Shown one piece after another: positions 36,748-42,864 of a stretch of 64,000 nucleotides of DNA; the stretch's first letter is position 1; each line of letters begins with the position of its first letter. Position numbers and translations under genes: made by a program. The stretch is from Streptomyces lanatus (GTDB lineage Bacteria; Actinomycetota; Actinomycetes; Streptomycetales; Streptomycetaceae). Location: assembly GCF_014655715.1 (NCBI RefSeq), contig NZ_BNBM01000003.1, forward strand, positions 213,411-277,410. The letters run 5' to 3'. The notes beneath the pieces were generated by a model. The model was not told where the DNA came from. It was given only the letters and a program-made list of their open reading frames with translations, and did not search any database.

Positions 36748-37965
36748 TCAGTTGGCGAACACGGTGACGCTGTCCTCGGTGGCGTGCAGCGTCTCCAGTT
36801 CCTCCACGTCGTGCGTGAGCGCGTTGCGCCGTACGACGACCACCAGCGCGCCCGCCACGGCCGTGACCGCCGCCACCACGAACGGGACGCGGACGCTGCC
36901 GGTCCACTCCTCGATGCGCGGGGCGAAGTAGGGCGCTGCCGCTGCCGCGAACCAGCGCACGAAGTTGTAGCCCGCGCTCGCCACGGGACGCGGCGCGTCC
37001 GAGACGCCGAGCGCCAGCTCCGTATAGACGGTGTTGTTCACGCCGATGAACGCGCCGGACAGGATCGTGCAGACGACGGCCGTGGTGTGGTCGCCGTACC
37101 CGAGGACCAGCACATCCGCCGCGAGCAGCACCAGCGACCCGCCGAGCACCCTCAGCGAACCGAACCGCCGCTGCATGCGCGGCGCCACGAGCACCGAGAA
37201 CACCGCGAGCAGCACGCCCCACGCGAAGAAGACCGCGCCCGACCGGTACGGGCTCATGTCCAGCACGAACGGTGTGAAGGCCAGCACCGTGAAGAACGTG
37301 TAGTTGTAGAAGAACGCCGAGACCGCCGCCGACGCCAGGCCGCCGTGGCCGAGCGCCCTGATCGGGTCGAGGACCGAGGTCTTGCGGGCCGGCTTCGGCT
37401 GCTCCTTCAGGAACGCCGTGATGCACAGGAAGCCGACGGCCATCAGGAAGGCCGTACCGAAGAACGGGTAGCGCCAGCTGGCGTCCCCGAGCAGCGCGCC
37501 CAGCAGCGGTCCGCACGCCATGCCGAGGCCGAGGGCGGACTCGTACAGCAGGATCGCCGCCGCGCTGCCGCCGGCCGCCGCGCCGACGATGACCGCGAGG
37601 GCCGTCGAGACGAAGAGCGCGTTGCCGAGCCCCCAGCCCGCCCGGAAGGCGACCAGCTCGCCGACCGATCCGGAGGTGCCGGCCAGACCGGCGAAGACGA
37701 CCACGAAGGCGAGGCCGAGGAGGAGGGTCCTGCGGCCGCCGATACGGCTGGAGACGTAGCCGGTGAGCAGCATCGCGACGGCGGTGATCAGGAAGTACGA
37801 GGTGAAGAGCAGAGAGACCTGGCCGGGAGTGGCGTTCAGGCCGCCGGCGATGGACGGCAGGATCGGGTCGACGAGTCCGATGCCCATGAAGGCGACGACG
37901 GAGGCGCCGGCGGTCGCCCAGACGGCCCGGGGCTGTCGCAGCAGAGAAGTAGATGGCATATACAT
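36748..37965 (-). CDS. MFS efflux transporter, iron-box controlled (possible siderophore exporter)
   Basis: 405 residues, about 12 hydrophobic helices (e.g. AVWATAGASVVAFMGIGLVD; LLFTSYFLITAVAMLLTGYV; FVVAAVTAVAGALVVVV). The loop SRIGGRRTLLLG between helices 2 and 3 is the MFS signature. It belongs to the drug:H+ antiporter-1 type (12 TMS). ATG 37965 or ATG 37959 starts the protein. There is no Shine-Dalgarno sequence, and a DmdR/DtxR-type iron box lies 4-22 bases upstream, so expression is probably iron-repressed. Export of a siderophore or related metallophore is the natural inference; no siderophore genes are in the window. Confidence 0.92.
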   Translation of the reverse strand: MYMPSTSLLRQPRAVWATAGASVVAFMGIGLVDPILPSIAGGLNATPGQVSLLFTSYFLITAVAMLLTGYVSSRIGGRRTLLLGLAFVVVFAGLAGTSGSVGELVAFRAGWGLGNALFVSTALAVIVGAAAGGSAAAILLYESALGLGMACGPLLGALLGDASWRYPFFGTAFLMAVGFLCITAFLKEQPKPARKTSVLDPIRALGHGGLASAAVSAFFYNYTFFTVLAFTPFVLDMSPYRSGAVFFAWGVLLAVFSVLVAPRMQRRFGSLRVLGGSLVLLAADVLVLGYGDHTTAVVCTILSGAFIGVNNTVYTELALGVSDAPRPVASAGYNFVRWFAAAAAPYFAPRIEEWTGSVRVPFVVAAVTAVAGALVVVVRRNALTHDVEELETLHATEDSVTVFAN

Positions 37966-37968
37966 ATA

Positions 37969-37987
37969 TTAAGTTAGGTAGGCTAAA
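37969..37987. promoter_or_regulatory. Putative iron box (DmdR/DtxR-type operator)
   Basis: TTAAGTTAGGTAGGCTAAA against the Streptomyces iron box consensus TTAGGTTAGGCTCACCTAA agrees at 12 of 19 positions, with all of GTTAGG conserved. The stretch 37958-37992 is strikingly A+T-rich (TATACATATATTAAG) in a >70% G+C genome. It abuts the start codon of the MFS gene, so a bound repressor would block transcription. Confidence 0.55.
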
Positions 37988-38084
37988 TAATGCAAAGGGC
38001 ATCCGGCTGCCCCGGCGGACGGGTTCCGTCCGGACGGGTGATCGTCCTTGACGTGGCGCAGAAGGGGTAGGACCGTGGGGGCCT

Positions 38085-38726
38085 ATGAGGGGCGAACCCA
38101 GTTGCCCGAAGTGTGGTGGCCGGGTCAGGGCTCCCGGACTCTTCGCCGACACCTGGCAATGCGATGTGCACGGCACCGTGCATCCGGTGCAGCCCGTGAT
38201 CCCGCCAAGCGTCGAGGCCCTCGGTGTGGTCGTGCATCGCACGCAGGTGCCGGTCTGGATGCCGTGGCCGCTGCCGATCGGCTGGCTGTTCACGGGAGTC
38301 GCGAGCGCGGGTGACGATCGCAGCGGGGGTCGGGCGACTGCTGTCGCCTGCTCCGGGCCGGGGCCGCTCGGGGGGATGGGTGAGCTGATCCTCGTCGCGG
38401 AGGAGCTCGGGGTCGGGCTCGGTGCCCGGTACGCCGGTATCGACGGGCCGGATCCGGGGTCGTACATGAATGTCGAGAAGCCGCCACAGGCCAAGGTGCT
38501 CGCCGCCGGGCGGCCCACGCCGCTGTGGCATGTGTCGGGGACGCCCGATGACCGTGCCGTGTTCGCGGGGGAGGCGCTCGGGATGTGGCTGTGGGCGGTC
38601 ATGTGGCCCGAGCAGTCGGGGCTGTTGATGTACGACGAGCTGGTGCTGACGGATCTGCGGGATGCGGGGGCCGAGGTGGAGCTGGTGCCGTGCGGGGCGT
38701 TGTCGCCGCGCTTGCTCGAGCCGTAG
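38085..38726 (+). CDS. DUF6758-like protein with zinc-ribbon start
   Basis: 213 residues from ATG 38085. The N-terminal CPKCGG and a second half-site (CDVHG) make a small zinc-ribbon. The rest alternates strands and Gly-rich turns (MPWPLPIGWLFTGVASAGDD; GELILVAEELGVGLGARYAG; AVFAGEALGMWLWAVMWPEQ). Streptomyces orthologues have been labelled phosphotransacetylase without obvious support. Function unknown. It is followed by a gap with a dispersed repeat and by the PHP gene on the same strand. Confidence 0.82.
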   Translation: MRGEPSCPKCGGRVRAPGLFADTWQCDVHGTVHPVQPVIPPSVEALGVVVHRTQVPVWMPWPLPIGWLFTGVASAGDDRSGGRATAVACSGPGPLGGMGELILVAEELGVGLGARYAGIDGPDPGSYMNVEKPPQAKVLAAGRPTPLWHVSGTPDDRAVFAGEALGMWLWAVMWPEQSGLLMYDELVLTDLRDAGAEVELVPCGALSPRLLEP

Positions 38727-38735
38727 GGCGCCAAA

Positions 38736-38835
38736 TGGCTCGGGTGCCTGGTGGGGGTGTGCGGCTGCGGGTTGTTTGTGGTTGCTCGCGCCCACGCGGC
38801 GGAGCCGCATATCGATACAGCCCCGCGCCCCTGAG
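38736..38835. repeat. Dispersed Streptomyces intergenic repeat
   Basis: The segment with GTGGTTGCTCGCGCCCACG, CGGCGGAGCCGCATATCGAT and CCCCGCGCCCCTGA has the look of a family I have seen scattered through Streptomyces genomes. GCGGCGGAGCCGC can fold into a short hairpin. It fills the gap between two co-directional genes. Confidence 0.6.
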
Positions 38836-38947
38836 GTGGGCGACTGTAGGGGTCTCTTGTGCTGTGCGGGTGTGACATGCGGTCGTTGAAAATGCGGTTA
38901 TCCTTGAGCGGCCCCTTCCGTGTCGTCCCCCGTCTGGAGTTCGCGTC

Positions 38948-39805
38948 GTGCGTATCGACCTGCACACCCACTCCACGGCTTCCGACGGGACGGACACCCC
39001 GGCCGAGCTGGTGCGTAACGCCGCTGCCGCCGGGCTGGACGTCGTGGCGCTGACCGATCACGACACCACGCGTGGGTATGCCGAGGCTGTCGCCGCGCTG
39101 CCCGAGGGGCTCACGCTCGTCACCGGGGCCGAGCTGTCCTGCCGTATCGACGGCATCAGCATGCACATGCTGGCCTATCTCTTCGACCCCGAGGAGCCCT
39201 CGCTGCTCGCCGAGCGTGAGCTGGTGCGGGACGACCGGGTGCCCCGGGCGCAGGGCATGGTCGCCAAGCTCAACGCGCTGGGCGTGCCCGTCACCTGGGA
39301 GCAGGTGCTGCGGATCGCCGGGGACGGCTCGGTCGGGCGGCCGCATGTGGCCACCGCGCTGGTCGAGCTCGGGGTCGTACCGACCGTGGGCGACGCCTTC
39401 ACCGAGGACTGGCTCGCCGACGGCGGGCGGGCTTATGTGGAGAAGCACGAGACCGACCCCTTCGAGGCGATCCGGCTGGTCAAGGCCGCGGGCGGGGTGA
39501 CCGTGTTCGCGCATCCCGCCGCGAGCAAGCGGGGTCTCACCGTGCCGGAGGCCGCGATCGCCGAGCTGGCCGCCGCCGGGCTCGACGGCATCGAGGTCGA
39601 CCACATGGACCACGAACCCGAGACGCGGGCGCGGCTGCGCGGGCTGGCCAAGGAACTGGGGCTGCTGCCGACCGGGTCCAGTGACTACCACGGCAGCCGC
39701 AAGACCTGTGTGCTCGGCGAGTACACGACGGATCCCGAGGTGTACGGCGAGATCACGCGGCGGGCGACCGGGGCGTTCCCCGTGCCGGGGGCCGGCGGGG
39801 TCTGA
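38948..39805 (+). CDS. PHP-domain phosphoesterase (YciV/RNase AM-like)
   Basis: 285 residues from GTG 38948. PHP metal motifs: DLHTHSTASDGT at the start, LTDHDTTRG, and the later histidines in FAHPAASKRG and SSDYHGSRK. The layout (DLHxHS...TDHD...HPH-like...SDxHG) fits the trinuclear-metal PHP family with 3',5'-nucleotide bisphosphate phosphatase or 5'-3' exonuclease activity (YciV/Trp-leader protein group). The protein probably cleaves pAp or short RNA ends. It is followed 56 bases later by marC. Confidence 0.92.
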   Translation: MRIDLHTHSTASDGTDTPAELVRNAAAAGLDVVALTDHDTTRGYAEAVAALPEGLTLVTGAELSCRIDGISMHMLAYLFDPEEPSLLAERELVRDDRVPRAQGMVAKLNALGVPVTWEQVLRIAGDGSVGRPHVATALVELGVVPTVGDAFTEDWLADGGRAYVEKHETDPFEAIRLVKAAGGVTVFAHPAASKRGLTVPEAAIAELAAAGLDGIEVDHMDHEPETRARLRGLAKELGLLPTGSSDYHGSRKTCVLGEYTTDPEVYGEITRRATGAFPVPGAGGV

Positions 39806-39861
39806 GGCTCGCCCCCCATCCACCCCTTCACGTCCGCTCGTTTCGTATCCGCAAGGCGCTC

Positions 39862-40467
39862 ATGTTCGACGTTGCCGTTTTCGGCTCTCTCTTCCTGACC
39901 CTGTTCGTCATCATGGATCCCCCCGGGATCACCCCGATCTTCCTCGCGCTCACCGCGGGCCGCCCGGCCAAGGTGCAGAAGCGGATGGCCTTCCAGGCCG
40001 TCTGTGTGGCGGGCGGTGTGATCGCGGTGTTCGGGCTCCTCGGGCATCAGATCCTGAACTATCTGCATGTCTCCGTCCCCGCGCTGATGATCGCGGGCGG
40101 GCTGCTGCTCCTCCTGATCGCGCTCGACCTGCTCACCGGCAAGACGGACGAGCCCAAGCAGACCAAGGACGTCAATGTCGCCCTCGTCCCGCTGGGCATG
40201 CCGCTGCTGGCCGGGCCGGGGGCGATCGTGTCCGTCATCCTCGCCGTGCAGAAGGCCGACAGCGCGGCCACGCAGGTCTCGGTGTGGGCGGCGATCCTCG
40301 CCATCCATGTCGTGCTGTGGCTTGTGATGCGGTACTCGCTGCTGATCATCCGGGTCATCAAGGACGGCGGGGTCGTCCTGGTGACGAGGCTCGCGGGCAT
40401 GATGCTGTCGGCGATCGCCGTGCAGCAGATCATCAACGGGGTCACCCAGGTGATCCAGGGCGCCTGA
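39862..40467 (+). CDS. MarC family integral membrane protein
   Basis: 201 residues, six hydrophobic helices (AVFGSLFLTLFVIMDPPGIT; MAFQAVCVAGGVIAVFGLLG; VPALMIAGGLLLLLIALDLL; PLGMPLLAGPGAIVSVILA; AAILAIHVVLWLVMRYSLLI; LAGMMLSAIAVQQIINGV). The MDPPG and MPLLAGPGA stretches are family hallmarks. MarC was once thought to be a drug exporter; the true function is unknown. Start ATG 39862 (AAGG six bases before). It ends before a strong terminator. Confidence 0.93.
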   Translation: MFDVAVFGSLFLTLFVIMDPPGITPIFLALTAGRPAKVQKRMAFQAVCVAGGVIAVFGLLGHQILNYLHVSVPALMIAGGLLLLLIALDLLTGKTDEPKQTKDVNVALVPLGMPLLAGPGAIVSVILAVQKADSAATQVSVWAAILAIHVVLWLVMRYSLLIIRVIKDGGVVLVTRLAGMMLSAIAVQQIINGVTQVIQGA

Positions 40468-40481
40468 GCCGTCGTAAGCGC

Positions 40482-40517
40482 GAAGCCCCCGTACGGCGTG
40501 TGCCGTACGGGGGCTTC
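40482..40517. terminator. Perfect 16-bp inverted repeat, bidirectional terminator
   Basis: Arms 40482-40497 and 40502-40517 pair perfectly with a 4-base loop (GTGT). It lies between marC and the small-protein gene on the other strand and should end both. Confidence 0.85.
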
Positions 40518-40543
40518 GAAGCTTCTGCGGTGATCCGCGTCTG

Positions 40544-40696
40544 TTATGAGGCCGTGGTCTCGGCCGGTCGGATCCACAGCCGCTGCCCGATCGAGGCGGC
40601 CTGCTGAACGATCCGGTTGACGGAGGCGGCGTCCACGACAGTGCTGTCCACGGGCGTGCCGTCGACCTCGTCGAGTCGCATGATTTCGAAGCGCAT
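40544..40696 (-). CDS. Conserved Streptomyces small protein, 50 residues
   Basis: ATG at 40694-40696 with the ribosome site GAAGGGAG. The protein begins MRFEIMRLDEVDGTPVDSTV, continues VDAASVNRIVQQAASIGQRL and ends WIRPAETTAS before TAA. It has no cysteine, membrane helix or signal peptide; it is mildly acidic and looks like a small beta-alpha unit. I recall very similar short proteins annotated as hypothetical in many Streptomyces. It stands alone between a terminator and an A+T-rich promoter region (40735-40815). Confidence 0.8.
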   Translation of the reverse strand: MRFEIMRLDEVDGTPVDSTVVDAASVNRIVQQAASIGQRLWIRPAETTAS

Positions 40697-40892
40697 GGCT
40701 TCTCCCTTCGTCTGGTCATCCTCCTGAGGAGAACTACTTGGTCACATGGGTCACAACCTGCTTCGCACGGAAAACATTCCCTACGCTAAAGAAATTTTTC
40801 GAACGCCTAAGTACTGGCCGGTAAGTCATCGCCGAGTGATCAAGGCGGGACCGACCGGGACCGGTTGTGTTCGCAGCGTGACCGCCGGGACA

Positions 40893-41795
40893 ATGGAGGC
40901 GATGAACGACGACCTCGGCGCACTCTCCGCCCGCATCGACCACACCAACGAGCTGCTCCAGCGCATGCTCGCCGAGGTGGCGAAGACGCCCTCGACCCAT
41001 GCGATCTTCGTCGACGCGGGATATCTGTACGCGGCCGCGGGGCGGCTGGTCGCCGGGACCGAGGACCGCCGTGCCTTCGATCTGGACGCCGAGGGGTTGA
41101 TCGAGGCACTCATCGACAAGGCGCGCACGATCTTCGCGGACAGCAGGTTGCTGCGCGTCTACTGGTACGACGGCGCGCGGCGCCGTATCCACACCGCGGA
41201 GCAGCAGTCGATCGCCGAACTCCCCGATGTGAAGGTCCGGCTGGGCAACCTCAACGCCAACAACCAGCAGAAGGGCGTCGATTCACTGATCCGCAGCGAC
41301 CTGGAGTCCCTGGCCAGACACCGCGCCATCAGCGACGCGGCCCTGCTCGGCGGGGACGAGGACCTCGTGTCGGCGGTCGAGGCGGCGCAGGGGTACGGGG
41401 CGCGGGTGCACCTGTGGGGCATCGAGGCGCCGGAGGGCCGCAACCAGGCGGAGCCCCTGCTCTGGGAGGTCGACAGCCAGCGCACCCTGGACCTCGACTT
41501 CTTCAAGCCGTACGTCGCCCGGCGCACCGCCGCCGTGTACGAGACCGGCGGGACCCGGCCGATGCGGGAGGGCGTCCGGTTCGTCGGTGCGCAGATCGCG
41601 GCGAAGTGGCTCGCGGCACGGGGGCGGGAGTCGCTCGAGGAACTGCTGCCCGGGCATCCCTATCTGCCCGGGTCGGTGGACCAGGATCTGCTGGTGGAGG
41701 CGGAGGCGCTGTTGCAGTACTCGCTGCGGGGGCAGGCGGATCTGCGGCGGGCCTTGCGGGACGGGTTCTGGGAGCACTTGCAGGCGCAGTACTAG
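40893..41795 (+). CDS. NYN-domain (PIN-like) putative RNase
   Basis: 300 residues from ATG 40893, or 297 from ATG 40902; the ribosome site is weak for both. The NYN signature acids are IFVDAGYLY near residue 37, LLRVYWYDGAR, KGVDSLIRSDL and LLGGDEDLVSAVEAAQ. After ~200 residues comes a C-terminal region (EELLPGHPYLPGSVDQDLLV) of the OST-HTH/LOTUS or helical type. NYN proteins are probably metal-dependent ribonucleases acting on RNA processing or decay. It is transcribed alone. Confidence 0.9.
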   Translation: MEAMNDDLGALSARIDHTNELLQRMLAEVAKTPSTHAIFVDAGYLYAAAGRLVAGTEDRRAFDLDAEGLIEALIDKARTIFADSRLLRVYWYDGARRRIHTAEQQSIAELPDVKVRLGNLNANNQQKGVDSLIRSDLESLARHRAISDAALLGGDEDLVSAVEAAQGYGARVHLWGIEAPEGRNQAEPLLWEVDSQRTLDLDFFKPYVARRTAAVYETGGTRPMREGVRFVGAQIAAKWLAARGRESLEELLPGHPYLPGSVDQDLLVEAEALLQYSLRGQADLRRALRDGFWEHLQAQY

Positions 41796-41819
41796 GTGCG
41801 GGGTGCGGGGTGGTGGGCG

Positions 41820-42716
41820 CTAGGCGGCCGGCTCCGCTCCGTCGATGGATTGCCAGAAGTCGGCGACGGCTTGTGCCGTGCGCAGGGGCTGGTCGGCGTT
41901 GGGGGAGTGCTCGGCGCCGGGGACGACCGTGCGGTGGGCGTTGAGCCGTGCGGCCATGTCGTCGAGGACCGGGACCGGCCAGGTGTCGTCGCTGGCGCCG
42001 GACAGGACGTGGAACGGGAGCGGGAGGGCGGCGAGTTCGTCGACCCGGTCCGGCTCCGTGGTCAACTGACGTCCCGTGGCGAGGAGTTGGGCGGGCTTGG
42101 TGCCGAGCCAGCGGCGGCGCAGCAGATCCGGGCCTCCGATGCCCTTGGCCGGGCCGCCGACCTCCTCGGGCGGGCCCATCGCCAGGATCGCCTCCCAGGT
42201 CTCGGCCATCGTCATCACCGCGAGCGCGTCCCTCAGGAGCTTCACGCGCTGCTGCTGGGATTCGGAGATCTGGGCGGGGCCCGACGCCATGAGGGTGAGT
42301 GACCGGAACGGCGTGTGGTCGAGGAGTACGGCCGCGCGGGCGATCTGGCCGCCGAGGGAGTGGCCGAGGAGGTGGACCGGGGTGTCGCCGTCGCCGCCGA
42401 GAGCCGCCGTCTGGGCGAGGACGTCCTTGGCCAACTCGCCCCGCGCGTACGCGGATTCGTCCTCCTCCGGTCCGTCCGACTCGTGCTGGCCCCGGCCGTC
42501 GATGGCGACGGTGCGGTAGCCGCGTGCCGCGAGCGGCTCGTGCATGAGCGTGAAGTCCTCCTTGCTGCCGGTGAATCCGGGGAGCAGCAGGGCGGTGCCT
42601 CGGGGGTCGACGCCGGGGGCGGCCGGGTGGTCGACGACGGCGAAGGTACCGCGGGGGGTGTGGAGGGGGTAGGCGCGTGCGTTCGGGGGTGGGGTGAAGG
42701 CGGGTTGGGTGGTCAC
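41820..42716 (-). CDS. Alpha/beta hydrolase
   Basis: 298 residues if started at GTG 42714-42716 (VTTQPAFTPPPNARAYPLHT); no good ribosome site is visible, and a leaderless start is possible. Motifs: PGFTGSKEDF (oxyanion), DGRGQHES, nucleophile elbow HLLGHSLGGQIARAAV (GHSLGG), acid in LSGASDDTWPVPVLDD, and His in VPGAEHSPN. Likely a serine esterase or lipase-like enzyme of unknown substrate in the cytoplasm. It reads toward the end of the NYN gene (convergent). Confidence 0.9.
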   Translation of the reverse strand: MTTQPAFTPPPNARAYPLHTPRGTFAVVDHPAAPGVDPRGTALLLPGFTGSKEDFTLMHEPLAARGYRTVAIDGRGQHESDGPEEDESAYARGELAKDVLAQTAALGGDGDTPVHLLGHSLGGQIARAAVLLDHTPFRSLTLMASGPAQISESQQQRVKLLRDALAVMTMAETWEAILAMGPPEEVGGPAKGIGGPDLLRRRWLGTKPAQLLATGRQLTTEPDRVDELAALPLPFHVLSGASDDTWPVPVLDDMAARLNAHRTVVPGAEHSPNADQPLRTAQAVADFWQSIDGAEPAA

Positions 42717-42810
42717 GGGGGGAGGGTAGCTGGTGGGGGTGGCGGGGGAGCCTGGGTGGTCGGGCGCTCGGTGCCTCATGCCGGTCGGGGGTGGTGTTGC
42801 GGGAAACGCC

Positions 42811-42847
42811 GACGGCCCGGCCCCGCCAGAAGCGGGACCGGGCCGTC
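42811..42847. terminator. Strong terminator after the DEAD-box helicase gene
   Basis: 10-bp perfect outer stem (42811-42820 with 42838-42847) plus an inner 5-bp stem and a 5-base loop. It lies just downstream of the helicase stop, in the gap before the hydrolase gene. Confidence 0.85.
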
Positions 42848-42864
42848 GTACGTCCTACGGGAGA

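Noticed and set aside
36257..39823. A very long antisense reading frame (about 1190 codons, minus strand)
   Set aside because: It runs across the SUFU, MFS, DUF6758-like and PHP genes in the opposite or a shifted frame. It is a product of high G+C third positions with no domain or ribosome site.
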